DNA of 64,000 nt. It comes from Candidatus Bathyarchaeota archaeon (GTDB taxonomy: Archaea > Thermoproteota > Bathyarchaeia > TCS64). Shown here in pieces: positions 42,108 through 50,619 of the stretch. Every line of letters starts with the position of its first letter. Position 1 is the stretch's first letter. The stretch lies in NCBI GenBank assembly GCA_016783455.1, contig JADHWN010000008.1, positions 1 through 64,000 of the forward strand. The letters run 5' to 3'. The notes under the pieces are model-generated. The model ran no database searches. It was not told the DNA's origin and worked only from the letters and a program-made list of their open reading frames with translations. A program made the position numbers and the translations under genes.

Positions 42108-42887
42108 TTATGCGCCCCACAGGGCCCCCTCCTCCCCGAAGTGGACGGCCAGCCCCGTCCGGGCCCTGTCCGGGTGCTTCACGGCGTAGGCCGAGGCCGG
42201 CCCCCCCTTGGACTCCCGGAGGTAGATGATGGCGTTGGCCGAGTGCCTCAGGAAGCTGCCCCCCTCCGGCAGCGGGATGGGCCTGCCCCGGTCCGACGAC
42301 CGGCAGGTGGCCGCCAGCACCGCCCCCCTCTCGGCGCACGTGGCCCTCAGCCGGGAGACGATGCCCGTGAAGGCGTTGAGGGTCTCGAACCTGAGGGCGT
42401 CCTCGCCGTAGAAGAGCTTCGCCAGCTGCTGGACCGCCACCAGGGAGAAGCCCCCGTGCTCCTCGAGGAGGGCCTCCACCAGGGCGGGGGCCTTCAGGAG
42501 GTGTCTCTCCGAGAAGGCGGAGACGACGTGGATCCTGGAGAGGCTGTCGTCGATGTCGAGGCCGGAGGCGTCGATGAGGGAGATGAGGAGCTCTGGGTCC
42601 ATCACCGTCCGGGAGCGGCGGTAGTTGCCGCAGAGGAGGTAGACCGCACGTGAGCCCTCCTCCCTGACGGCCTCCACCAGCAGCCGGAGGAGCAGGGTGT
42701 CCGGGAGCTCGCAGCCCTCGTCCCCGTAGAAGAGGTAGAAGAGGCCGGGGTCCATGCCGCCGGTGAGACTGTCGAGCTCAGGGCTGCCCGTGGCGAGAGC
42801 GCGGTGCCCCTCCCGCCTCTGGAGTATGGTCAGGGCCGACTCGAAGGGGGGTCCGGTCTGGGCTCCGCGGGTCTGTGGAGAATCCAT
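42108..42887 (-). CDS. RadA/RecA-like protein with degenerate Walker motifs
   Basis: The 259-residue protein has the layout of a RadA/KaiC-type core: GSPELDSLTGGMDPGLFYLF precedes the Walker A position, which reads YGDEGCELPDTLLLRLL with no GKT. The Walker B position reads SLVAVQQLAKLF where an Asp is expected, and LAATCRSSDR replaces the usual beta-strand after it. ATP hydrolysis is unlikely. Bacterial ImuA is a similarly degenerate RecA relative that supports an error-prone polymerase. It is first in the four-gene cassette, behind a palindromic promoter. Confidence 0.78.
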   Translation of the reverse strand: MDSPQTRGAQTGPPFESALTILQRREGHRALATGSPELDSLTGGMDPGLFYLFYGDEGCELPDTLLLRLLVEAVREEGSRAVYLLCGNYRRSRTVMDPELLISLIDASGLDIDDSLSRIHVVSAFSERHLLKAPALVEALLEEHGGFSLVAVQQLAKLFYGEDALRFETLNAFTGIVSRLRATCAERGAVLAATCRSSDRGRPIPLPEGGSFLRHSANAIIYLRESKGGPASAYAVKHPDRARTGLAVHFGEEGALWGA

Positions 42888-42915
42888 GGCTGTGCGGAGT
42901 GACGCGCGTCCGGAG

Positions 42916-42929
42916 ACCTCTTAAGAGGT
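42916..42929. promoter_or_regulatory. Perfect 14-bp palindrome over the cassette promoter
   Basis: ACCTCTTAAGAGGT is a perfect palindrome centred 35 nt before the RadA-like start codon at 42887. Its core CTTAAG sits where a TATA box should be, so a bound repressor would block TBP. It is a candidate damage-response operator. CTTAAG alone recurs at other promoters (near 9889 and 44600), but the full palindrome was seen only here. Confidence 0.55.
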
Positions 42930-42969
42930 ACGCACCCCGGCGAGGGTGGGAGAGGAGTGAAAATGGCGT

Positions 42970-43674
42970 CTACTCTTCGACGAGGCCCAGGAAGTTGTCC
43001 ATGAGCATGTAGGCGAGCTTCCTCATCTCGGGCTCCCTCTCCCTGCACTCGTCCAGCACCTTCTCCCGGGTCTTCCCCACCGCCTCCAGCTCGGCGGGAT
43101 AGGCCTTGGCCCACCTCCCCGCCTCCCGGCGGTCGATCTCAAGGTGGAAGATGACGCCCCTCACGTTCCCCCAGCCGAAGGCCTGGATGGGGCAGGGCTC
43201 CCCCACCGCCAGCAGGCTTCCCCCCGGGGGGACCTCGAACATGTCGCTGTGCCAGTGGAAGACGGGGAACTCCTCGGGGAAGCCGGAGAAGAGCGGGTCC
43301 TCCAGGCCCTCCTCCGTGAGGCGGACCTCGTAGCCGCCGACCTCCTTCTCGGGGCTCCTCGTAACCTTGGCTCCCAGCCTCCTCGCAAGCATCTGCCCTC
43401 CGCAGCAGATCCCCAGCACGGGCTTCCCGCTCTCGATGAGCGCGCCGAGGAACTCCCACTCCCTCCTCAGGAAGTCGTGGTCGTCGACGTCGTTTGCGGA
43501 GATGGGCGTGGGGCCGACGATGAAGGCGTCGTAGAACTCCGCGGGAGGGAAGTCGTCGTCTGGCTCCAGGTCGTAGGCGTGGAAGACCGTTTGGGAGACC
43601 ATGCTCTCCTTGAAGTACCTCTCGTAGAGGCCGAGGCTCTCCGTCTCGTCGTTCTGCACGATGAGGACCCTCAT
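42970..43674 (-). CDS. Class I glutamine amidotransferase-like protein
   Basis: The 234-residue protein has the triad layout of class I GATases: nucleophile Cys in LGICCGGQMLARRLGA (about 92-107), and His/Glu in FHLEIDRREA (about 176-185). HWHSDMFEVPPGG matches the GuaA-like middle. It is not fused to a synthetase and may act on gamma-glutamyl compounds or a free amine acceptor. Its start follows the gnd stop by 1 bp, so the pair is one operon. Confidence 0.85.
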   Translation of the reverse strand: MRVLIVQNDETESLGLYERYFKESMVSQTVFHAYDLEPDDDFPPAEFYDAFIVGPTPISANDVDDHDFLRREWEFLGALIESGKPVLGICCGGQMLARRLGAKVTRSPEKEVGGYEVRLTEEGLEDPLFSGFPEEFPVFHWHSDMFEVPPGGSLLAVGEPCPIQAFGWGNVRGVIFHLEIDRREAGRWAKAYPAELEAVGKTREKVLDECREREPEMRKLAYMLMDNFLGLVEE

Positions 43675-43675
43675 C

Positions 43676-44572
43676 TCACTCAGCCTCCTTCACGGCGTGC
43701 CCGCCGAACTCCCTTCGGACGGCCGCGACGACCCTCCCGGCGAAGGTGTCATCCTGCCGGGACCTGAACCTCATGAGGAGGGAGAGGGCTATCGAGGGGG
43801 TGGGGACCCCGAGCTCCATGGCGGTCTCCACCATCCAGCGCCCGGTCTCACCTCCGCCGACCTCACCTGTGAGCGTGTCGAGCCCCGGATCCCCCTCCAG
43901 TGCGTCGCCGAGGAGCTCCAGCATCCAGGACCTGATGACGCAGCCGTTGTTCCAGTCCCTGGCGATGGCCATCATGTCGAGGTCGTAGGGTGCCGACCGG
44001 AGCATCTCGAATCCCTCGCCGAGGGCCTGGAGCATGGCGTACTCGATGCCGTTGTGGACCATCTTGACGTAGTGGCCGGAGCCGCTGGGACCGCAGTACA
44101 GGTACCCGTCAGGTCGAGCCACGCTCTCCAGGAGGGGGATCACCGCCCGGTACGCCTCCTCGGGGCCTCCGACGGTGAGGTTCGCCCCACTCTCGGCTCC
44201 TTCCAGCCCCCCGGAGGTGCCCACATCGAGGTAGGATATCCCCTTGTCCTTCAGCCTCTCCGCCCTCCTGATAGAGTCCTTGTAGTGGCTGTTCCCCCCG
44301 TCTATGAGGGTGTCTCCGTCTTCCAGTGTGGGTTCAAGGCCGTCGATGACGCTCTCCACGGGTGCACCCGCTGGGACCATGATCCACACGACCCTCGGGG
44401 TTGGGAGCGCCCCTATCAGTTTCTCAAGGGAGTTGACCTGCTCTGCGCCGAGCTCCCCTGCCTCGGCGACCGCCTGGGGGTTGATGTCATAAGCGACGAC
44501 CTCATGCGTCTTCAGGATCCTTGCTACCATCCTGAGGCCCATTCTGCCCAAGCCCACGAATCCGATCTTCAA
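43676..44572 (-). CDS. gnd: 6-phosphogluconate dehydrogenase, short (decarboxylating) type
   Basis: The 298-residue enzyme begins with the NAD(P) site GFVGLGRMGLRMVARIL. DGGNSHYKDSIRRAERL, LDVGTSGGLEGAESGANLTV and GSGHYVKMVHNGIEYAMLQA are family signatures, the last with catalytic Lys and Asn. The length fits the short GndA/YqeC-like form. It converts 6-phosphogluconate to ribulose 5-phosphate. A CTTAAG TATA-like site lies upstream near 44600. Confidence 0.93.
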   Translation of the reverse strand: MKIGFVGLGRMGLRMVARILKTHEVVAYDINPQAVAEAGELGAEQVNSLEKLIGALPTPRVVWIMVPAGAPVESVIDGLEPTLEDGDTLIDGGNSHYKDSIRRAERLKDKGISYLDVGTSGGLEGAESGANLTVGGPEEAYRAVIPLLESVARPDGYLYCGPSGSGHYVKMVHNGIEYAMLQALGEGFEMLRSAPYDLDMMAIARDWNNGCVIRSWMLELLGDALEGDPGLDTLTGEVGGGETGRWMVETAMELGVPTPSIALSLLMRFRSRQDDTFAGRVVAAVRREFGGHAVKEAE

Positions 44573-44690
44573 CTCAACCGTCCTAAGGTTCTCAGGATGA
44601 TCTTAAGGAGTTTTCCGAACTCGTCCAGACTCAATGCACGGGTTAAGAGAGCAACCTATCCTTAATGGGACAAAGAAAAATGTGGTTAGG

Positions 44691-45767
44691 TTAGTCGGCT
44701 GGCTCGGGGTCCCTCACGATGGAGCCTGCGCAGCAGTGGATTGAGCCGCTGTTCCTGGGGCGCACCAGGCTGGAGCACTCCACCTCCACGACCTCGACGC
44801 CGATGCTCTCAAGCCACTTCGTCGACTTGGGCCTCCCCGTGGGCACCAGGACCTTCATGGGCTCCAGGACGACTCCAGTGCCTGGGCCCACCTTCTCCCC
44901 CTGGGCGGAGTAGGAGGACACCTCGTCGGGGGCGACGATAAAGGTCCAATCCATCTCCGCCCTCATCCACGCGACGAGGTTTGGGTCCATCTTCTCCGGG
45001 TCCTGGACGGATGTGTGCCTGTCAATCATCTTGTAGTGGCTCACGTCGAGGCGTGAACCGTACCCGGGGCAGAGCCTGATGTCCACCTCGGGGTCCTGGG
45101 CCTTCACGATGCGGGCGTACTGCTCGTGCCCCCACTCGTTGGCCCTCATCACCCCCGGGTCGTACGTGTTAGCCCTGGGATAGTGGACGGCGATGACGAG
45201 GTGCTTCTCGTCGAGCCAGCCTACGGGGCCGCCCTCCACCATGCCGTTCCCCGTGATCATGCCGACGACTGGGCATCCGGCCTCGGCCAGGGTCTGGTAG
45301 GTGGGCACCTCCTCCCCCTTCCTGATGTAGTCGTACATGCGGAGTATGATGCTGCCGTAGACAGCGGCGTGGCAGACATCGTCGGTGTAGATGGCCTTCA
45401 CCTGGTAGGGTGGGTCGAAGGGGTCGGGCTTCCTGATGAGCACCTCGACTCCCTCGTCCCTGTAGGCCTTAGCCATGTTCTCGTGATGCTCTATCAGCTC
45501 GCCCAGGTCCGGCTTGAAGGTCATCCTCCAGGCGGCGAGGGAGTCGCCGTGGGGCGGCCAGGGCGTCTTGTTCCCGACGGAGAGGAACTCGGGGCCGGGG
45601 CGGTGGAGGAGCACGGTCCTGAGCTTCCCGATGGTGGTGTTCGCCTTCCACTTCCGCCCCCAGTACTTGGGCATCTCGTCCTCGAAGTCGGAGAGGACTT
45701 GGAGATGCCACTTCTGATACATCTCCTTGAGGTACTGCTCCGGGGTCATGTCTGAATCGGAACTCAT
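44691..45767 (-). CDS. Amidinotransferase / GME-superfamily enzyme
   Basis: The protein of about 358 residues has guanidino-group-modifying signatures: GNGMVEGGPVGWLD with the substrate-binding acidic pair, DVSHYKMIDRHTSV in the His/Asp region and NSGSIHCCAGSIVRDPEP with the nucleophilic Cys near the C-terminus. It could be a glycine amidinotransferase-like enzyme or an arginine deiminase relative. The frame is open to 45890, but a TATA box (CTTTTATAC at 45796-45804) lies inside it; ATG at 45767 or 45749 is more credible. Confidence 0.82.
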   Translation of the reverse strand: MSSDSDMTPEQYLKEMYQKWHLQVLSDFEDEMPKYWGRKWKANTTIGKLRTVLLHRPGPEFLSVGNKTPWPPHGDSLAAWRMTFKPDLGELIEHHENMAKAYRDEGVEVLIRKPDPFDPPYQVKAIYTDDVCHAAVYGSIILRMYDYIRKGEEVPTYQTLAEAGCPVVGMITGNGMVEGGPVGWLDEKHLVIAVHYPRANTYDPGVMRANEWGHEQYARIVKAQDPEVDIRLCPGYGSRLDVSHYKMIDRHTSVQDPEKMDPNLVAWMRAEMDWTFIVAPDEVSSYSAQGEKVGPGTGVVLEPMKVLVPTGRPKSTKWLESIGVEVVEVECSSLVRPRNSGSIHCCAGSIVRDPEPAD

Positions 45768-45795
45768 GACAATCGAATTTGATCTCTCGGACATC

Positions 45796-45804
45796 GTATA
45801 AAAG
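45796..45804 (-). promoter_or_regulatory. TATA box of the amidinotransferase gene
   Basis: CTTTTATAC on the minus strand lies 29-37 nt before ATG 45767, implying a very short or absent leader. Confidence 0.5.
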
Positions 45805-45839
45805 AAGATGGGAGCCGGTGTCGCCGACAGAGAGGGTGT

Positions 45840-45918
45840 TGAGGGACCTGCGCCTCGCCTCGACATCATTGAGGTTGTGCTCCCTCGCACCCCGGATCCG
45901 CATCCTCATCGGTCGACC
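45840..45918 (-). pseudogene. uvrA-like 5' fragment
   Basis: The minus strand encodes MRMRIRGAREHNLNDVE, which matches the conserved N-terminus of excinuclease UvrA (IRGAREHNL followed by DV). The expected continuation into the Walker A motif (TGxSGSGKS) is lost; the frame goes on as ARRRSLNTLSVGD and runs out of frame into the amidinotransferase gene. This looks like a truncated uvrA remnant just upstream of that gene. The identity rests on about 14 residues. Confidence 0.5.
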
Positions 45919-46135
45919 ACCAGCGACCATCAAACGGGGGACACCTGAATTCAGGGCTCCTTACACCTGTATCTCATGTACGACATATTGTTCCGCTTTT
46001 GGACCCCCTTCCTCCTCACGTGTAGAAAGACGCTACACACAAACGGCTTTGATGGGCTGAGGAGAAGCAAAGAGACTAGGCGAGACACGCACATCCACGT
46101 GGATAGCAGGGACCATGTCGGGAGGGGTAGATGAG

Positions 46136-47131
46136 ATGTCCTCGGAGACGGTCGAGATCGACGAGACCCAGGCCCAGCAGGGCGCGTTAGTCGACTACAT
46201 GACCTCTGCGGCGGAGGCCGTCTCGCACATAAAGGGGGCCAAGGAGGAAGTCAAGCTCATCGTCTCCCTCCTAGCGGATGAGGGCACGGTGGTCGAGGGG
46301 CTGGTCAAGTCTCTCACGACGTCTGGCCTCCCCGTCAACAGGATCCCGTTGGAGCCGTCAGCGATGCCGGATGAGCTGGGGGAGGTCGAGGAGGCCCATC
46401 TCACCTCGGAGGGCAGCCTCATCGTGAGCCTCCTAGACGGGCAGGTGGACTCGTTCGACCTGTCCCAAGAGGAGAACAGGGGCCTCCTAGTCAGCGCGAT
46501 GGTGGACATCGTGCCAAAGCTCCACAGCGTTCTGGACGGCTCGCTTGTGCTCCCGGAGCTGATCATCGAGGAGGAGGCCGTCGAGCCTGAAACCTTTGAG
46601 GTACCGGAAGAGGTAGCTGAAGAAGTAACTCCGCCTGTCCCCGAGGTCGAGGAGGAGCCTGTTGAGGTAGAGGAGCCAACTCCTGAGGAAGTAGAGGAGT
46701 CGACCTTGGAGGAGCTAACCGAAGAAGAGGTCGAAGAGCCTGAGATTATGGAGCCAACTGTGGAGGAGGACATGGTTTCGGTTTCTGGTATCGAGGAGCC
46801 CGCTGTGGAAGAGTTCTCCCTGCCCGAGTTCGATCCAGAAGCCCAGTTGAGTGAAGCCCCTGAGCCGACGAGAGCGAGGCCCGAGCTCCTTGAGAGACCG
46901 GTGAAGCCTCCGGTTGCCAGGGACGTCCAGGTCAGGAGACTGAGGAGGGCAGTCAAGAGGCAGAGGAGCTCAGCCCAGATAGAGATGGAGAAGGTTCGGA
47001 GGCAGAGGGAGGCCCAGATAAGGAGGCTCAGGACGACCAACGGTATGAGCATACCCTACGGGGAGCAGCAGGGGGAGGGGCTGCTCGACAAGTTGAAGGG
47101 GCTGTTCTCTAAGCTAAGAAGTCGAAAGTAG
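46136..47131 (+). CDS. Acidic repeat protein with basic C-terminal helix, unknown
   Basis: The product is about 331 residues. The first 140 form a folded domain (SAAEAVSHIKGAKEEVKLIV; LVSAMVDIVPKLHSVLDG). Residues about 145-260 are an extended Glu/Pro/Val segment (VEEEPVEVEEPTPEEVEES). The next 50 are a basic coiled coil (RRLRRAVKRQRSSAQIEMEK) and the end is amphipathic (LLDKLKGLFSKLRSRK), possibly membrane- or DNA-binding. GGGAGGGGTAG lies before ATG 46136; ATG 46115 is the alternative. No family is recognised. Confidence 0.7.
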   Translation: MSSETVEIDETQAQQGALVDYMTSAAEAVSHIKGAKEEVKLIVSLLADEGTVVEGLVKSLTTSGLPVNRIPLEPSAMPDELGEVEEAHLTSEGSLIVSLLDGQVDSFDLSQEENRGLLVSAMVDIVPKLHSVLDGSLVLPELIIEEEAVEPETFEVPEEVAEEVTPPVPEVEEEPVEVEEPTPEEVEESTLEELTEEEVEEPEIMEPTVEEDMVSVSGIEEPAVEEFSLPEFDPEAQLSEAPEPTRARPELLERPVKPPVARDVQVRRLRRAVKRQRSSAQIEMEKVRRQREAQIRRLRTTNGMSIPYGEQQGEGLLDKLKGLFSKLRSRK

Positions 47132-47208
47132 AAACCCCCCATCTTCTAGGGCAGTAAATTGTTTGAAGTACCTGCATAAACCGTGGCTTTCGCTAGCTGG
47201 GGAAGACA

Positions 47209-47216
47209 GATAAAAG
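47209..47216 (+). promoter_or_regulatory. TATA box of the MBL-fold gene
   Basis: GATAAAAG lies 31-38 nt before the TTG start at 47247, implying a very short leader. Confidence 0.45.
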
Positions 47217-47246
47217 ACTTGACCCTTTACCTTACCGGTGTTATAA

Positions 47247-47882
47247 TTGAAGCTGAAGTGGCTGGGACACGCCAGCTGGAAGCTCAAGGCAGGCGGGAAG
47301 ACGATCTACATCGACCCCTACGAGGGGGACTACGACGAGAAGGCCGACGTCATCCTCGCGAGCCACTCTCATACTGACCACTGTGAGCCCTCCAAGGTCA
47401 AGGAGGCAACCGGGGACGGCACGGTCGTCATCGCGCCGGCTGACTGCGCGGAGAAGATCGGGGCCCCGGTCAGGAGCCTGAAGCCAGGGGAGACGGCCGA
47501 GTTCGGCGAGGTCACCGTGAAGGCGGTGGAGGCCTACAACGTGAAGCGGTTCAGGTCCCCTGGGGTGCCCTTCCACCCCAAGGGGCTGGGTGTGGGGTAC
47601 ATAGTCAAGGCTGAGGGTAAGAAGATCTACCACGTGGGGGACTCGGATTACATCCCCGAGATGAATGAGCTGAAGGACATCGACGTCCTGCTCATCCCAA
47701 GCGGGGGCACCTACACCATGGACGCCGAGGACGCAGCGGAGGCTACCGTCGCCATCAACCCGAAGATCGCCGTACCTGTGCACATCTGGGACACGGACCC
47801 CGGGGAGTACAAGAAGAAGGTTGAGGCCGCATCGGGCGTCAAGGTAATGATCTTGAAGCCGGGCGACACATTCGACCTCTAA
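47247..47882 (+). CDS. UlaG-like metallo-beta-lactamase-fold hydrolase
   Basis: The 211-residue protein matches the small UPF0173/UlaG-type MBL family: WLGHASWKLKAGGKTIYIDP, SHSHTDHCE (metal motif) and YHVGDSDYIPEM with a metal Asp. IAVPVHIWDTDPGEYKK ends the fold with the last His. Substrate is unknown. It starts with TTG. Confidence 0.88.
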   Translation: MKLKWLGHASWKLKAGGKTIYIDPYEGDYDEKADVILASHSHTDHCEPSKVKEATGDGTVVIAPADCAEKIGAPVRSLKPGETAEFGEVTVKAVEAYNVKRFRSPGVPFHPKGLGVGYIVKAEGKKIYHVGDSDYIPEMNELKDIDVLLIPSGGTYTMDAEDAAEATVAINPKIAVPVHIWDTDPGEYKKKVEAASGVKVMILKPGDTFDL

Positions 47883-47916
47883 ACCCCTTTTTTTCTTACA
47901 TTATTGATTCTAGAGG

Positions 47917-49353
47917 CTAAGGTTTCTCTGTCCACTGATCCAGGGGTGGTTTCGCCTCCGGTGGGACGGGGGTCTTGTATGCTCTTCCCCCGAGCCTCTC
48001 CTTGAGTTCTCCCCTAGCTGCGTTCAGGACCTCAGGCTGCGTCAGGAGGTCAAATGCTGACATGGCGATGACCTTGGCCGCGAAGATGAGGGACTTGTGT
48101 CCTATGCTCATGCCTGAGAAGGCGACGTTCTGCCAAGAGTGTCCTGGTGTTCCTATGGCGAAGGCTGATGTCGAGAACTCCATGGTGGGGGCGTGCCAGC
48201 TGATGTCGGAGACGTCGGAGGAGCCGGCGCCCACCTCCCCGTCGTTCCAGGCGTCCGGGATGGTCCGGTCGAGGTCCACGTCCACCAACTCCCGCCAGTC
48301 TGGGCGTTTCGACTTCCTCAGGGAATTGAGCTTCGCATCATCTGAGTAGGAGCTCGCGATCTCCTTGGCGAACTCCAACTCCTCCTCGGTATACTCGGAG
48401 GTGCCGATCTCCCTCATGTTCGCTGTGACGAGCTCGCTGAGGACCCTGTTGGGGACCTTGTTGTAGATCCCCTTTACGAACTCCACCTCCAGGCGGGTCT
48501 CGGTCATCATCTCCGCCCCCTTCGCGATCTTGATTATTCGGTCGTAGATGCGATCCAACTGGTCCCTCTCGGGGGCTCGTATCAGATACCAGCTCCGGGC
48601 GTATCCTGGCACCACGTTGGGCTGCCCCCCGCCCTCCTCAGTGACGTAGTGGAACCGGGCGTCCTGGATGACATGCTCCCTGAGGTAGTTGACACCCACG
48701 TTCATCAGCTCCACGGCGTCCAGCGCGCTCCTCCCCTGCTCGGGGCTGCCCGCTGCGTGGGAGGTCTTCCCGTAGAAGTGGAACTTTGCGGCGTTGTTGG
48801 CGTTGCTGCTCGAAAGGCTGGCGTAGTTGAACTGGCTCGGGTGGTGGCTCAGTACGGCGTCGACGCCCTCGAAGACTCCCTCCCTCACCATCCAGACCTT
48901 GCCGCTGAGCATCTCCTCTGCCGGGCAGCCGTAGAACCTGATGGTCCCCGGTATCCCGGCCTCCTCCATGGCCGCCTTCGCAGCTATGGCTCCCCCCATC
49001 CCCGACGTGCCGTGGATGTTGTGACCGCAACCGTGGCCTGGGGCCCCCTCAACGATGGCCTCCTTGTGGGGAACCGCCTTCTGGGAGATGCCCGGGAGGG
49101 CGTCGTACTCCCCCATGACGCCTATGACGGGCTTGCCTTTTCCCCAGGTCGCGACGAAGGCCGTTGGGATCTCGGCGACCCCACGCTCCACATCGAAGCC
49201 GTGGGCCTCCAGCTCGTCCGCGAGGAGCTTCGAGGACTTGAACTCCACGAAGCCGAGCTCCGCATAGCCCCAGATGACGTCGCTGACCTCAATAAGGCGC
49301 TCCCTGTGACTTTCTACCCACTCTACTGCTGAACGCTTAGCTTCCCGATACAT
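47917..49353 (-). CDS. M20-family amidohydrolase (AbgB-like)
   Basis: The 478-residue protein has M20 metal-site motifs: GVMGEYDALPGISQ, GHGCGHNIHGTSGMGGAI, YGCPAEEMLSGK and the C-terminal ISWHAPTMEFS. The lid domain includes GKTSHAAGSPEQGRSALDA. It resembles p-aminobenzoyl-glutamate hydrolase subunit B and related aminoacylases rather than strict dipeptidases. It is divergent from the aminotransferase gene. Confidence 0.88.
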   Translation of the reverse strand: MYREAKRSAVEWVESHRERLIEVSDVIWGYAELGFVEFKSSKLLADELEAHGFDVERGVAEIPTAFVATWGKGKPVIGVMGEYDALPGISQKAVPHKEAIVEGAPGHGCGHNIHGTSGMGGAIAAKAAMEEAGIPGTIRFYGCPAEEMLSGKVWMVREGVFEGVDAVLSHHPSQFNYASLSSSNANNAAKFHFYGKTSHAAGSPEQGRSALDAVELMNVGVNYLREHVIQDARFHYVTEEGGGQPNVVPGYARSWYLIRAPERDQLDRIYDRIIKIAKGAEMMTETRLEVEFVKGIYNKVPNRVLSELVTANMREIGTSEYTEEELEFAKEIASSYSDDAKLNSLRKSKRPDWRELVDVDLDRTIPDAWNDGEVGAGSSDVSDISWHAPTMEFSTSAFAIGTPGHSWQNVAFSGMSIGHKSLIFAAKVIAMSAFDLLTQPEVLNAARGELKERLGGRAYKTPVPPEAKPPLDQWTEKP

Positions 49354-49474
49354 CTCCAGCTCACTTAGACTTGTGGCTTCTCCTACTTAATTTTCTCCCA
49401 TTGAGGCGAAGGGCTCACGTCGGCCACGCTGATAAGTTCTTTATAGATATGTGGAGACTCTTCGCTGAGGTGTT

Positions 49475-50569
49475 GTGTTGAGCGATTACCGTTCACAGGT
49501 TGATATCCGTCTCTCAGGGGGAGACCCCGACTTCGAGGCCCCGCCCCACGTCAAGGAGGCCGCTATAGCCGCCATCCGGGAGGGTGGGCCTTGGACCCAC
49601 TACAGTTTCTCCGGGGTGCCCGAGTTCAAGGAGGCTGTCGTCGATTACTACTCGAAGTACGGAGTCAAGTATGAACCCTCCAACGTATACCCCACCGCCG
49701 GGAGCTCCCCGGCGCTCATGGCGGTCATAGCCAACCTCCTGGGACCCGGGGATGAGTGCGTCGTCTTCGACCCCACATTCGGCACCCACTTCAGGACCCC
49801 TCCCCTGTTCGGAGCAACGGTCTCCCACGTCCCCCTGGACGTCGAGGGCTTCCACATGGACCCCGACACGCTGAGGAAGAAGGTCTCGGACAGGTCCAAG
49901 CTGATGATCCTGTGCAACCCCAACAACCCGGCTGGGACGGTCTACACACGGAAGGAGCTCCAGGCCATAGCCGACGTCGCGGCGGAGCACGACATCGTGG
50001 TCTTGGCCGACGAGATCTACAACGAGTTCGTCTACGACGACAGGGAGCACATTGCGTTCCCGTCTCTCTCAGAGATGAAGGAGAGGACGGTGGTGGTGAT
50101 GAGCTTCTCCAAGAACTTCGCCATGACGGGCTGGCGGCTAGGCTACTACATCGCCCCAGACGCCCTGGCCGAGAAGCTCAGAAGGCTACCAGTCGCGGCC
50201 GCACCGACGACCTTCGTCCAGAAGGCCGGAGCAGCGGCCCTCACGGGACCCTACGAGCCCGTCAAGATGATGAGGGAGGAGTACGACAAGCGCAGGAGAT
50301 ACTTCGTCAAGAGGCTGAACGAGATGGACGGCATCTCGTGCCACATGTTCGAGGGCGCCTTCTACGCCTACCCTGACATCAAGGAGCTGGGGATAACCTC
50401 GGCGAAGTTCGTCGAGGAGTTCGCGGAGAAGGAGAAGGTGCTCCTCAGCGACGGGAGCAGGTTCGGGCCAGAGATCGCCCCGGGCCACCTCAGGATACCC
50501 CTGGTCCTGCCCGTGGAAGTCCTCGAGACCGTGGCGACGAGGATGGAGCGTTACCTGAAGACGCTGTAG
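49475..50569 (+). CDS. Fold-type I aminotransferase (class I/II)
   Basis: The 364-residue PLP enzyme has YPTAGSSPALMAVIANLL for the cofactor loop, ILCNPNNPAGTVYTRKEL, VLADEIYNEFVYDD and SFSKNFAMTGWRLGYY with the Schiff-base Lys. RIPLVLP supplies the C-terminal carboxylate-binding Arg. The N-terminus (LSGGDPDFEAPPHVKEAA) resembles aspartate/aromatic aminotransferases. The TTG start at 49475 follows GAGGTG. Confidence 0.9.
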   Translation: MLSDYRSQVDIRLSGGDPDFEAPPHVKEAAIAAIREGGPWTHYSFSGVPEFKEAVVDYYSKYGVKYEPSNVYPTAGSSPALMAVIANLLGPGDECVVFDPTFGTHFRTPPLFGATVSHVPLDVEGFHMDPDTLRKKVSDRSKLMILCNPNNPAGTVYTRKELQAIADVAAEHDIVVLADEIYNEFVYDDREHIAFPSLSEMKERTVVVMSFSKNFAMTGWRLGYYIAPDALAEKLRRLPVAAAPTTFVQKAGAAALTGPYEPVKMMREEYDKRRRYFVKRLNEMDGISCHMFEGAFYAYPDIKELGITSAKFVEEFAEKEKVLLSDGSRFGPEIAPGHLRIPLVLPVEVLETVATRMERYLKTL

Positions 50570-50619
50570 CGACCCCTTCCCTCCACATTTTTCATATCAA
50601 TGCGAAGCTGCAAGCCGTA

